Assembly (NCBI RefSeq): GCF_947504215.1
Contig: NZ_CANNGO010000002.1
Coordinates: forward strand, 248,001 to 312,000
Direction of reading: 5' to 3'
Source of the DNA: an uncultured Ruegeria sp.
Lineage (GTDB): Bacteria; Pseudomonadota; Alphaproteobacteria; Rhodobacterales; Rhodobacteraceae
Length of the DNA: 64,000 bases
Part shown: positions 53,512 through 61,651 of the stretch, one piece after another
Layout of the letters: each line of letters starts with the position of its first letter
How positions within the stretch are numbered: position 1 is the first letter of the stretch
Notes under the pieces: model-generated
What the model was told of the DNA's origin: nothing
Database searches by the model: none
Seen by the model: the letters and a program-made list of their open reading frames with translations, nothing else
Program-made: the position numbers and the translations under genes

Positions 53512-53985
53512 ATGTTGAAGGTTGTGAATAAGGTGAAACCGGCGACGAAATCGCTTGTCTTTGGTGCCTGCCTGGCAATTGTCGGCGCATGTACGCCGAT
53601 CTTCAAGAATCATGGATATGTGCCACCTGCCGATGAATTGGCCGAAATCCAGGTCGGCAAGGATACGCGTGACAGCGTAACCGAAGCCATCGGCGCGCCG
53701 GGCGCGTCAGGCGTCGTTCAGGATTCGGGTTTTTATTACGTCCGGTCGCGTGTCCGTCATTACGGCCCGAAAAAGCCCGAAGTTGTATCCCGCGAACTTG
53801 TAGCCATCAGCTTTGACCAGCGCGGAGTTGTACGGAACATTGAACGGTTTGGCCTGGAAGACGGGATCGTGATTCCGCTTGAGCGCCGCGTGACGGATTC
53901 GAATGTGCAGGACAAAGGCTTCTTGCGTCAGCTGCTGGGCAACATCGGGAACTTCAATCCGGCTAATGTCATTGGGTCCAACTAA
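53512..53985 (+). CDS. bamE: Outer membrane assembly lipoprotein BamE
   Basis: A 157-residue lipoprotein with the lipobox IVGAC, then the SmpA/OmlA domain: ELAEIQVGKDTRDSVTEAIGAPGA is the typical G-x-T-xx-V...G.P opening. It is a small subunit of the BAM complex that folds beta-barrels into the outer membrane. An additional C-terminal tail of 35 residues (FLRQLLGNIGNFNPA) is usual in Rhodobacteraceae. It is divergent from the DUF177 gene. Confidence 0.9.
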   Translation: MLKVVNKVKPATKSLVFGACLAIVGACTPIFKNHGYVPPADELAEIQVGKDTRDSVTEAIGAPGASGVVQDSGFYYVRSRVRHYGPKKPEVVSRELVAISFDQRGVVRNIERFGLEDGIVIPLERRVTDSNVQDKGFLRQLLGNIGNFNPANVIGSN

Positions 53986-54084
53986 TTCAGGCCAACATCT
54001 TGCGATGGTCACACGGCATTCACATGTCGTGTGATACGGAACACGCAAGGATCTAATCGGTCAGCAACCGCGGAGGATGCGACC

Positions 54085-54825
54085 ATGGCAACGGCAGTTT
54101 TGCTGAGCAAAGGGCGATACCAGGCCCGTTTGGCGCGATCGGCCAAGGATGTTGCGGCAGCACAAGCGCTGCGCACGCTGGCCTTTGGCACAAAGCAACC
54201 CGATCAGGATGATTTTGATACGTTATGCGCCCATGTTCTGGTTGAGGACATGCGCTCGGACGGTCAACTGGTGTGTTGCTTTCGCATGTTGACGATAGAA
54301 GATGGTGCCGAGATCGGGTGCAGCTATTCGGCCCAATACTATGACCTGACGACCCTTGCTGATTTTAGCGGTCGCATGGTGGAAATGGGCCGGTTCTGCG
54401 TTCACCCTGATTGGAAAGATCCCGATATATTGCGGGTCGCGTGGGGCGCGATGACCGCCTATGTGGATCAGAATGGGGTGGAAATGCTGTTTGGCTGTTC
54501 CTCCTTTGCCGGAACTGAAACTGCCGAGTATCTGGACGCTTTTGCGATGCTTCGAGATCGCCACCTTGGCCCCACGCGCTGGTTACCGCGGGTCAAAGCG
54601 CCTGATGTGTTTCGGTTTGCCTCTCGGTTGCGTCGCAGGCCCGACGCTAAAAAGGCGATGCTGAGAATGCCGCCGTTGTTGCGCACCTACCTGATGATGG
54701 GCGGCTGGGTCAGCGATCATGCGGTGGTGGATCGGCACATGAATACGTTGCACGTGTTCACGGGTTTGGAAATCGGGACGATTCCGCCGGCACGCAAGCG
54801 TTTGCTGCGGGCCGTGGCCGGGTAA
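54085..54825 (+). CDS. olsB: OlsB-type ornithine N-acyltransferase
   Basis: A 246-residue acyltransferase of the GNAT/autoinducer-synthase-like fold. RYQARLARSAKDVAAAQALRTLAF, then DFDTLCAHVLVED, MVEMGRFCVHPDWKD and LFGCSSFAGT match OlsB, which adds a 3-hydroxy fatty acid from ACP to ornithine, the first step of ornithine lipids. The olsA O-acyltransferase gene often found beside olsB is not adjacent here. Start at 54085 follows GGAGGA. Confidence 0.82.
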   Translation: MATAVLLSKGRYQARLARSAKDVAAAQALRTLAFGTKQPDQDDFDTLCAHVLVEDMRSDGQLVCCFRMLTIEDGAEIGCSYSAQYYDLTTLADFSGRMVEMGRFCVHPDWKDPDILRVAWGAMTAYVDQNGVEMLFGCSSFAGTETAEYLDAFAMLRDRHLGPTRWLPRVKAPDVFRFASRLRRRPDAKKAMLRMPPLLRTYLMMGGWVSDHAVVDRHMNTLHVFTGLEIGTIPPARKRLLRAVAG

Positions 54826-54853
54826 TTTGAGTATTTGTAAAAAGGTGAAGGCA

Positions 54854-54890
54854 AAGCGTTGACGCTTAGATCGCGCCAGTTTAGCTGGCG
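54854..54890 (+). promoter_or_regulatory. Hairpins over the ABC-F translation start
   Basis: Two small hairpins, AAGCGT/ACGCTT (54854-54867) and CGCCAG/CTGGCG (54874-54890, 5-base loop), fill the gap before the ABC-F gene. The second ends three bases before the ATG and covers the place where a Shine-Dalgarno would be. Confidence 0.4.
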
Positions 54891-54893
54891 GGC

Positions 54894-56702
54894 ATGGCGA
54901 GAATTCCTTTGTTGCAGATGTCTGGCATTTCTCTGACTTTCGGGGGTGATCCAGTGTTTTCCGGCTTGGACCTTGTGGTACAACCGGGTGATCGCGTCGC
55001 TCTGGTGGGGCGCAACGGTTCTGGAAAATCCACATTGATGAAAGTGATGGCCGGTCTGGTTGAAGCGGATCAGGGGGATATCGTGATTCCGCCGGGCAAA
55101 TCGGTTGGGTATATGGAGCAGGATCCAACCATGGCGGGGTTCGCGACGCTTGGCGATTATGCCTCGAGCGGATTGGAGCCCGGTGAGCTTTACAAGGTTG
55201 AGCGTGCGGGTGAGGGGTTAAAGTTTGATCCAGCTCGACCAGTCGACACCGCCTCGGGCGGGGAGCGGCGACGCGCGGCATTGGCCAAGCTGATGGCCGA
55301 GGCACCCGATTTGATGTTGCTGGATGAACCAACCAACCATCTGGACATCGAAGCGATTGCGTGGCTGGAACGTGAGTTGGGCGCGACGCGGGCGGCTTTT
55401 GTTCTGATTTCTCACGACCGGGCGTTTTTGCGCGCCTTAACTCGCGCCACCTTGTGGATTGATCGGGGTGCGGTGCGGCGGCAAGAGCAGGGGTTTGAGG
55501 GCTTTGAGGCCTGGCGCGACAAGGTCTGGGATGAAGAAGACCAGCAGCGCCATAAGCTGAATCGCCTGATCAAATCCGAGGCACGTTGGGCTGTTGAAGG
55601 CATCAGCGCCCGTCGCAAGCGCAATCAAGGGCGTGTCCGGGCGCTGCAGGCGCTGCGGGCCGAGCGGGCATCGCAAATCAAGCGGCAGGGATCCGCCGCC
55701 ATGGCATTGGAATCGGGACCGAAATCCGGGCGCAAGGTGATTGAAGCCAAGGGCGTTTCCAAGGCCTTCGGCGATCATCAGATTGTGCGCAACTTTGACC
55801 TTTTGGTGCAGCGCGGGGATCGCGTGGCCTTTGTCGGGCCGAATGGCGTGGGCAAAACCACGTTGCTGAAAATCCTGCTGGGACAGGAAAGCCCTGATGA
55901 GGGCTCAGTCAACCTGGGAACCAATCTGGAAGTTGCGGTTTTTGATCAGACCCGCGCGCAGCTGGACCCGGAAATGACCCTGTGGGACAGCTTGACCGGA
56001 GACCCCGAGATGCGAGTATCTGGCAAGGCTGATCAGGTGATGGTTGGTGGTCAGCCCAAACATGTTGTGGGTTATCTCAAGGAATTCCTGTTCGACGAAC
56101 AGCAGGCAAGAGCGGCCGTTAAGTCCTTGTCCGGAGGGGAAAAAGCGCGCTTGTTGTTGGCTAAGCTGATGGCAAAACCCTCGAACATGCTGGTGCTGGA
56201 TGAACCGACCAACGACCTGGATGTCGAGACACTGGATTTGTTGCAGGAACTGCTGGATGACTACGACGGTACGGTCCTGCTGGTGAGTCACGATCGTGAT
56301 TTTCTGGACCGTGTTGCGACGACAACCATCGCGATGGAGGGGAATGGCCGTGCGACGGTGTATGCTGGCGGGTGGTCGGATTACATAGTGCAGCGCGGAG
56401 ATCATACAGAACTAAAAGAAGAAAAAACAAAGAGTTCAAAGCCAAAGATAAAGCAAGATGCCAAGCCCAAAACCGGCTTGTCATTCTCAGAAAAGCATCG
56501 GCTTGAGAAATTGCCATCCGAAATCGCCCGTCTGGAAGCTGAGATTGCCAAGCTGGAAGAGCTGATGTCGGACCCGGAATTGTTTACCCGCGAACCGGTC
56601 AAGTTTCAGAAAGCGACAGACGCGCTGGTCGAGCGGCAAGAAAAACTATCGGCCAGCGAAGAGGAATGGCTGGCGCTGGAAGAGAAGGCCGAAGGGCAAT
56701 AG
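54894..56702 (+). CDS. ABC-F family ATPase (Uup-like)
   Basis: A 602-residue protein with two ABC domains in tandem and no membrane helix. Walker A motifs are GRNGSGKSTL and GPNGVGKTTL; signatures ASGGERRRAALA and LSGGEKARLLLA; Walker B LMLLDEPTNHLD and MLVLDEPTNDLD. A Lys/Glu-rich linker and C-terminal coiled coil (LSFSEKHRLEKLPSEIARLEAEI) suit Uup. ABC-F proteins act on the ribosome or, as Uup, also in DNA repair. The start lacks an exposed Shine-Dalgarno. Confidence 0.9.
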   Translation: MARIPLLQMSGISLTFGGDPVFSGLDLVVQPGDRVALVGRNGSGKSTLMKVMAGLVEADQGDIVIPPGKSVGYMEQDPTMAGFATLGDYASSGLEPGELYKVERAGEGLKFDPARPVDTASGGERRRAALAKLMAEAPDLMLLDEPTNHLDIEAIAWLERELGATRAAFVLISHDRAFLRALTRATLWIDRGAVRRQEQGFEGFEAWRDKVWDEEDQQRHKLNRLIKSEARWAVEGISARRKRNQGRVRALQALRAERASQIKRQGSAAMALESGPKSGRKVIEAKGVSKAFGDHQIVRNFDLLVQRGDRVAFVGPNGVGKTTLLKILLGQESPDEGSVNLGTNLEVAVFDQTRAQLDPEMTLWDSLTGDPEMRVSGKADQVMVGGQPKHVVGYLKEFLFDEQQARAAVKSLSGGEKARLLLAKLMAKPSNMLVLDEPTNDLDVETLDLLQELLDDYDGTVLLVSHDRDFLDRVATTTIAMEGNGRATVYAGGWSDYIVQRGDHTELKEEKTKSSKPKIKQDAKPKTGLSFSEKHRLEKLPSEIARLEAEIAKLEELMSDPELFTREPVKFQKATDALVERQEKLSASEEEWLALEEKAEGQ

Positions 56703-56775
56703 GTATAACTTGTACGTCTTGAAACACCCGGATCTTTCGAGGTGCACAGTACTCTGATGGTCGCAGGTCGACTGT

Positions 56776-57321
56776 TTAGTCGATAGGGCGCGCAGGGTTC
56801 CCAACAACGGTTTGATCTGCTGCCACATCTTTGGTCACGACACTGCCTGCGCCAATAATTGCGTTATCGCCGATGGCGACACCAGGCAGGATGATGGCAC
56901 CTCCACCGACCCAGACATTGCTGCCGATTGTGATGGGCAGTGCGATCTCAAGACCTTTGGCGCGTTCGATCGGGTCTTTCGCATGCTGGGCGCAATAAAT
57001 TTGGCTTTTGGGTCCGAACATGGTGTCGTCGCCAATTTGCACGCGGGCCGTATCTAGAATAACGCAACCGGCATTGAAATAGACCCGGTCCCCAAGGTGG
57101 ATGTTCACGCCATAAGCGCAATGAAAGGGCGCTTCGGCAAAACAATCGGCACCGGTGCGCGCAAACAGGGCGTGCAGGGCCGGTGCCATCGCGCCCCTTG
57201 TGTCCGGGTCACAGCTGTTATGTGCATGCACCGCGCGGCGCGCTTGGGCACGCAGCGCATCGAGTTCCGGGTCCAGGCAGCTATACCAGTCGCCGGCTTC
57301 CATTTTTTCCCGCTCGGTCAT
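56776..57321 (-). CDS. Maltose/NodL-type sugar O-acetyltransferase
   Basis: A 181-residue left-handed beta-helix enzyme. The N-terminal cap (TEREKMEAGDWYSCLDPELDALRAQAR) is the Mac domain; hexapeptide repeats follow (VNIHLGDRVYFNAGCVILD, IGSNVWVGGGAIILPGVAIG) with the catalytic His in IYCAQHAKDP. It transfers acetyl from acetyl-CoA to a sugar. It precedes convergent ABC-F and lies just downstream of the SDR gene on the same strand. Confidence 0.9.
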   Translation of the reverse strand: MTEREKMEAGDWYSCLDPELDALRAQARRAVHAHNSCDPDTRGAMAPALHALFARTGADCFAEAPFHCAYGVNIHLGDRVYFNAGCVILDTARVQIGDDTMFGPKSQIYCAQHAKDPIERAKGLEIALPITIGSNVWVGGGAIILPGVAIGDNAIIGAGSVVTKDVAADQTVVGNPARPID

Positions 57322-57330
57322 GATTAACGC

Positions 57331-58086
57331 CTAGCGCATCCGCAATGCACCGTCGATGCGGATGACTTCTCCGTTCAGATAGCCCATCTCGACGATGAAC
57401 CCGGCCAGTCGTCCGTATTCGTGCGGATCACCCAGACGAGCGGGGTTGGGAACATCGGCGGCGAGCTGCTGTTGCACCTCTTCTGGCAGTCCGGCCAGCA
57501 TCGGGGTCATGAAGATGCCGGGCGCTATGGTCATCACCCGGATACCGGTTGAGGCCAGATCGCGGGCCATCGGCAGGGTCATGCCAACCACTCCGCCTTT
57601 CGACGCGGCATAGGCGGCTTGGCCTTTCTGGCCGTCAAAGGCTGCGATCGAGGCGGTGTTGATGATCACTCCGCGCGCGCCGTCTGGTTCCGGTTCATTC
57701 TTGGCCATTTCGACGGCGGCCAGGCGCGACACGTTGAAGGTGCCGACCAGGTTGATGTCGATGGTGCGCTGGAATGCGTCCAAAGGGTGGGGGCCATCCT
57801 TGCCCACCGTCTTGATGCCGTAAGCGATGCCTGCGCAGTTCACCGCTGCCGTGATCCGGCCCATTTTGTCCGTCACTGTTGCCATGGCGATGGCGACGGA
57901 CCCCTCGTCAGTCACGTCGGTTTGTGCAAAGTGCCCGCCAATTTCGGCAGCGACCTGCGTTCCGCGATCTGCATCCCGGTCCAGGATTGTGATCTGAGCG
58001 CCCTGCGCGGCAAAATGGCGGGCCGTAGCCTCACCCAGACCCGATGCGCCGCCGGTGATGATAGCTGCGGTTGAGGATAATTGCAT
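57331..58086 (-). CDS. Short-chain dehydrogenase (3-hydroxyacyl-CoA dehydrogenase type 2-like)
   Basis: A 251-residue SDR with the cofactor motif ITGGASGLGEATARHFA, NCAGIA and the active site Ser (TASIAAF), YAASKGGV. An Asp (LDRDADRG) at the end of the second strand indicates NAD. The sequence is close to HSD10-like enzymes acting on 3-hydroxyacyl-CoAs, e.g. in isoleucine or fatty-acid breakdown. The promoter includes a TetR-like palindrome. The longer upstream frame is not coding. Confidence 0.88.
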   Translation of the reverse strand: MQLSSTAAIITGGASGLGEATARHFAAQGAQITILDRDADRGTQVAAEIGGHFAQTDVTDEGSVAIAMATVTDKMGRITAAVNCAGIAYGIKTVGKDGPHPLDAFQRTIDINLVGTFNVSRLAAVEMAKNEPEPDGARGVIINTASIAAFDGQKGQAAYAASKGGVVGMTLPMARDLASTGIRVMTIAPGIFMTPMLAGLPEEVQQQLAADVPNPARLGDPHEYGRLAGFIVEMGYLNGEVIRIDGALRMR

Positions 58087-58109
58087 GGCAGGCTCCCTTT
58101 GGAGTGATT

Positions 58110-58151
58110 TGAACAAGTGTTCATTTAAGCGGATGTTGCCGGGCGTGTCTA
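58110..58151 (-). promoter_or_regulatory. Promoter with TetR-like operator before the SDR gene
   Basis: Leftward TAGACA (58151-58146) and TTAAAT (58128-58123) are 17 bp apart. A palindrome TGAACA-N2-TGTTCA (58110-58123) begins at the -10 and covers the probable start point, a typical repressor position. Confidence 0.55.
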
Positions 58152-58275
58152 CATCTTCGCTGTGCTTTCTCAAGACAAGATCAGGCGGTCCTCATCTGGT
58201 TTTAATGTTGGGGCCCCACATCGACTGCGGATGCAATGTCGCGAACAAGCGACGTAGCGAGAGGAGTGATACGCT

Positions 58276-59061
58276 ATGCAAAAGAGTAAGAGAGTAGGGA
58301 TGGCCGCATGGGTTGCCGCGCCCATCTTTGGGGTTTTGGCGGCTGGCAGTGCAGCTGCGGCGCCCGAGGTTTGCAACTGGAAAACCGCACGGGATGCGGC
58401 AAATAGTGGGGATTACACGACGATGTGCGACTGCACGCATGTCACCCCTAGTTTCTTGCAACGCCTTCAGAACCGGTCGGATTTTTCAACTACACTGCAA
58501 AACACCGGCGCGATGTGCCCCGGATTGGCGTCATTGCTGACCGATTTGCCAACCGCGTCTATTGGCACGGCGGCCGGTAGCAGCCGGGGTGAGGATCGGG
58601 GCTCGGACCAATTCGCGCAGGTCAGCCCGGCTGATCCGGGCGACAATGGCAGCAGCGGCCCAGGGAATGGCGGCGGCACCGGGCCGGGCAATGGCGGCGG
58701 TGGCAATCCCGGTGATGGCGGCAATGATGATCCCGGCAATGGCGGTGGCGACGGTCCCGGTGACGGCGGTGACGGAGGCGGTGGCAATGGCCCAGGTAAA
58801 GGCGGCAATGGCCCGGGCAAAGGTGGAGGCAACGGCCCAGGCAAAGGCGGCGACGGCCCCGGTAAAGGTGGCGGCAAAGGCGGCGACGGCCCAGGTAACG
58901 GTAACGGGAACGCCGGAAACCCCGGAAACGGGGGCGGAAACAACAATGGCTCCGGACCGGGTACCGGCAATGGCGGTAACAACAACGGTCAAGGCAATGG
59001 TTCCGGAAACGGCGGCGGCGACGGTAAAAATGGTGGCAAGGGGGGTAAAGGAAAACGGTAA
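58276..59061 (+). CDS. Secreted Gly/Pro/Asn-rich repeat protein
   Basis: A 261-residue protein in three parts: a signal peptide (about 1-29, ending AAAAP), a compact domain with four to five Cys (CNWKTARDAA, TTMCDCTH, GAMCPGL; about 30-90) and a 150-residue tail of imperfect GPGNGGG and GPGKGG repeats ending in a Lys-rich GGKGGKGKR. I know no family for the first domain. The tail should be flexible, charged and surface-exposed. Strong Shine-Dalgarno GAGGAG and a downstream terminator support the strand; the reverse-strand frames are side effects of the repeats. Confidence 0.75.
   Translation: MQKSKRVGMAAWVAAPIFGVLAAGSAAAAPEVCNWKTARDAANSGDYTTMCDCTHVTPSFLQRLQNRSDFSTTLQNTGAMCPGLASLLTDLPTASIGTAAGSSRGEDRGSDQFAQVSPADPGDNGSSGPGNGGGTGPGNGGGGNPGDGGNDDPGNGGGDGPGDGGDGGGGNGPGKGGNGPGKGGGNGPGKGGDGPGKGGGKGGDGPGNGNGNAGNPGNGGGNNNGSGPGTGNGGNNNGQGNGSGNGGGDGKNGGKGGKGKR
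58660..59050 (+). repeat. In-gene tandem GGNGPG-type repeats
   Basis: Short imperfect units built from GGC, GGT, CCC/CCG and AAT/AAA/GAC codons recur over 390 bases. Units vary from 12 to 18 bases, so copy number change by slippage is likely. Confidence 0.7.
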
Positions 59062-59098
59062 CGCCAAAGGCCATCCAGAAACGTTGGCATAAAGAGTT

Positions 59099-59121
59099 CG
59101 GCCACCCGATTTGGGTGGCCG
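59099..59121. terminator. Bidirectional terminator between Gly-rich gene and tyrS
   Basis: A perfect 9-bp stem (59099-59107 with 59113-59121) with a 5-base loop is followed by a T-rich stretch on the right; on the left, read from tyrS, a shorter U-rich stretch follows. Confidence 0.8.
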
Positions 59122-59147
59122 TTCTTGTTTTCGAATTCGTCGAGTTG

Positions 59148-60401
59148 TTACCCCAGTTGGACCAGAGCGTGGCGCTTTTTACCAGCGCTCAGCTTGATCG
59201 GGGACGACAGCGTGCCCGCATCAATCATCAGACCGGCATTCGTTAGCGGTGCGTCGTCCATCTTGGCACCGTTTTCGGCAATCAGGCGCTTGGCCTCTTT
59301 GCCAGATTTGGCTAGACCGGATTTGACGATCAGCTGTACGATGGACATGCCATCACCCAGATCCGCCGCGCTGAGGGTCAGGGTAGGTAGATCGCCCCCT
59401 ACGCCGCCTTTTTCAAAGACTTCACGCGCGGTTGCTTCGGCGGTTGTCGCCGCTTCGGCCCCGTGCAGTAGCGTTGTGATCTCATTGGCCAGACGGATCT
59501 TGGCTTCGTTGATCTCAGCCCCTGCAAGCGCTCCCAGACGATCACATTCATCTACCGGCAGTTCGGTGTAGAGTTTCAGAAAACGTCCGACATCCGCGTC
59601 GGTGGTATTGCGCCAGAACTGCCAGAATTCATAGGGCGAGCGCATCTCGGGATTCAGCCAGACGGCACCGTCCTGAGACTTGCCCATCTTTTTGCCGTCG
59701 CTGGTGGTCAGCAGGGGGCTCGTCAGGCCATAAATCTCGTGGTCCAGTACGCGACGCGTCAGGTCGATGCCGTTGACGATGTTGCCCCACTGGTCGCTGC
59801 CGCCCATCTGCAGAACACAGCCATAGCGTCGGTTCAGTTCAAGGAAGTCATAGGCCTGCAGGATCATGTAATTGAATTCCAGGAATGACAGCGACTGCTC
59901 TCGATCCAGCCGGGACTTCACTGATTCAAAGGCCAACATCCGGTTGACCGAGAAGTGCCGCCCGATATCGCGCAGGAAATCGAGGTAGTTCAGGCTGTCC
60001 AGCCATTCGGCGTTGTTCAGCATCAGCGCCGCGTTTTCGGCGTCGGTGTCATAGTCGATATAGGCCGAGAACACCTTTTTGATGCCCGCAATATTGGCAT
60101 CGATCTGTTCGGGGCCCAGCAAAGGGCGTTCATCCGCACGAAAGGACGGGTCGCCCACTTTAGTGGTGCCGCCGCCCATCAGGGTGATCGGTTTGTGGCC
60201 GGTTTTCTGGAACCAGCGCAGCATCATGATCTGAATAAGGCTGCCCACATGCAATGACTGTGCCGTTGCATCAAAGCCGATATAGGCCGGTTTACACCCG
60301 CTGATCAGCGCCTCATCAAGGCCCTGATAATCGGTGCAATCGGCCAAAAAGCCACGCTCCATCATCGTTGCGATGAAATCCGATTTGGGATGGTAGGTCA
60401 T
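59148..60401 (-). CDS. tyrS: Tyrosyl-tRNA synthetase
   Basis: A 417-residue class I synthetase: HIGH variant in [29 protein letters not shown] for tyrosine recognition, KMGKS as the KMSKS loop, and a C-terminal S4-like RNA-binding domain ([20 protein letters not shown]). It charges tRNA-Tyr. Start at 60401 (MTYHPKSDF) follows the family. Divergent from anmK with a 63-base gap, a conserved neighbourhood. Confidence 0.95.
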   Translation of the reverse strand: MTYHPKSDFIATMMERGFLADCTDYQGLDEALISGCKPAYIGFDATAQSLHVGSLIQIMMLRWFQKTGHKPITLMGGGTTKVGDPSFRADERPLLGPEQIDANIAGIKKVFSAYIDYDTDAENAALMLNNAEWLDSLNYLDFLRDIGRHFSVNRMLAFESVKSRLDREQSLSFLEFNYMILQAYDFLELNRRYGCVLQMGGSDQWGNIVNGIDLTRRVLDHEIYGLTSPLLTTSDGKKMGKSQDGAVWLNPEMRSPYEFWQFWRNTTDADVGRFLKLYTELPVDECDRLGALAGAEINEAKIRLANEITTLLHGAEAATTAEATAREVFEKGGVGGDLPTLTLSAADLGDGMSIVQLIVKSGLAKSGKEAKRLIAENGAKMDDAPLTNAGLMIDAGTLSSPIKLSAGKKRHALVQLG

Positions 60402-60464
60402 GTCTTGCCTCAGGGTTGTAATGCGGGGCACCTTATAGGCGTCGAGTGGCAGAAGGAAAAGGCC

Positions 60465-61592
60465 ATGAATAAGGCCGTAGCAAAACGCGGGGCCCTGCGC
60501 GCGCTTGGGGCGATGTCAGGAACTTCGATGGATGGGGTGGACGCGGCGGTGATCGAAACCGACGGGGTCGCGATTTTTGGCTTTGGTGAAAGCGGTTATC
60601 GTGCCTATTCAGACGAAGAGCGCGCAGTTTTGCGGTCCGGAATGGGGCATTGGCACGGGGATGAGGTCGAGGCGGCTGGCGACGTAGTCACTATGGCCCA
60701 TTGCGAGGCGCTGTGTGAGTTTGAAGATATCGATCTGATCGGATTTCACGGGCAGACGCTGGCGCATGAACCGCGTGGGCGGGGCACCTTGCAGGTTGGC
60801 GACGGGAATGGCCTTTCGCAGGCGCTGGGCGTGCCGGTGGTTTGGGATTTTCGCAGCGATGATGTTCAGATGGGGGGCGAAGGAGCGCCGTTAGCCCCAT
60901 TTTTCCATTTTGCTTGTGCCAAGTGGATCGAGGCAGATGAGCCATTGTGCTTTCTGAACCTCGGCGGGGTTGGCAATCTGACCTATGTTGATCCGTCTTT
61001 TGAACGGCCTGAAATCCCCGGCGCGCTTGTGGCCTTCGATACTGGCCCCGCCAATGCACCGGTCGATGATCTGATGCAGGGCCGCTTTGGATTGTCTATG
61101 GACAAAGATGGCGCCATTGCCCGCGAAGGAACGGTAGAGACAGGCGCTTTGGAGTTGTTCCTGAGCGAGCCTTTCTTCGCGCGCATGCCGCCAAAATCGC
61201 TGGACCGGAACGACTTTGCCGAGATGATCGGGCTGGTTCGTGACTTGCCGGATGCGGACGCGGTGGCGACGCTGACCGGGATGTGCGCTGCCGGAGTTGT
61301 GCAGGGGATGGAGTACTGCCCAAAACCGCCCTCGCGTATGCTGGTAACCGGTGGAGGGCGACACAATCCGGTTTTGATGGAGATGCTGCGGGCTGCGCTG
61401 GATTGTCCTGTCGAGCCGGTTGAGGCGGTGGGGCTGGACGGTGACATGCTGGAAGCGCAGGCCTTTGCCTATCTGGCGGTCCGGGTGGCGCGTGGTTTGC
61501 CCACCTCGTGCCCGGGAACCACAGGTGTGAAGGTGCTGGTTGGGGGCGGTGTCGTGTCAGCCCCGAACCGCGGAAAGGCGGCCAAGTCGTAG
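60465..61592 (+). CDS. anmK: Anhydro-N-acetylmuramic acid kinase
   Basis: A 375-residue ASKHA-fold kinase: [13 protein letters not shown] at the start, [23 protein letters not shown] and [15 protein letters not shown]. It phosphorylates and opens anhydroMurNAc, the step after NagZ in cell-wall recycling; nagZ is elsewhere in this window. A dispersed repeat begins right after its stop. Confidence 0.95.
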   Translation: MNKAVAKRGALRALGAMSGTSMDGVDAAVIETDGVAIFGFGESGYRAYSDEERAVLRSGMGHWHGDEVEAAGDVVTMAHCEALCEFEDIDLIGFHGQTLAHEPRGRGTLQVGDGNGLSQALGVPVVWDFRSDDVQMGGEGAPLAPFFHFACAKWIEADEPLCFLNLGGVGNLTYVDPSFERPEIPGALVAFDTGPANAPVDDLMQGRFGLSMDKDGAIAREGTVETGALELFLSEPFFARMPPKSLDRNDFAEMIGLVRDLPDADAVATLTGMCAAGVVQGMEYCPKPPSRMLVTGGGRHNPVLMEMLRAALDCPVEPVEAVGLDGDMLEAQAFAYLAVRVARGLPTSCPGTTGVKVLVGGGVVSAPNRGKAAKS

Positions 61593-61651
61593 GGGGCGCT
61601 GCCCCCATCGCGCAAGCGCGACTCCCCCGGGATATTTTCAGCCAGATGAAG
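61592..61651 (+). repeat. Dispersed intergenic element, copy 5, overlapping the desaturase stop
   Basis: Hairpins GGGGGC/GCCCCC (61592-61606) and CGCG/CGCG (61609-61620) precede the core CCCCCGGGATATTTTCAGCC + AGATGAAG (61624-61651). The minus-strand reading of the core gives the last codons and TGA of the desaturase gene. Confidence 0.75.

Noticed and set aside
54085..54825. LuxI-type homoserine lactone synthase
   Set aside because: The fold is related, but the conserved LuxI residues (such as the ERD/R-x-x-W patterns) are missing, and the sequence fits OlsB; no luxR neighbour exists.
58660..59050. Possible CRISPR-like array in the regular repeats
   Set aside because: Units are short, imperfect and coding, with no unique spacers of constant length and no cas genes.
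58467..59074. Long Pro- or Ala-rich frames on the minus strand opposite the Gly-rich gene
   Set aside because: Repeat codons lack stops in several frames. Only the plus frame has a signal peptide, a ribosome-binding site and a terminator behind it.
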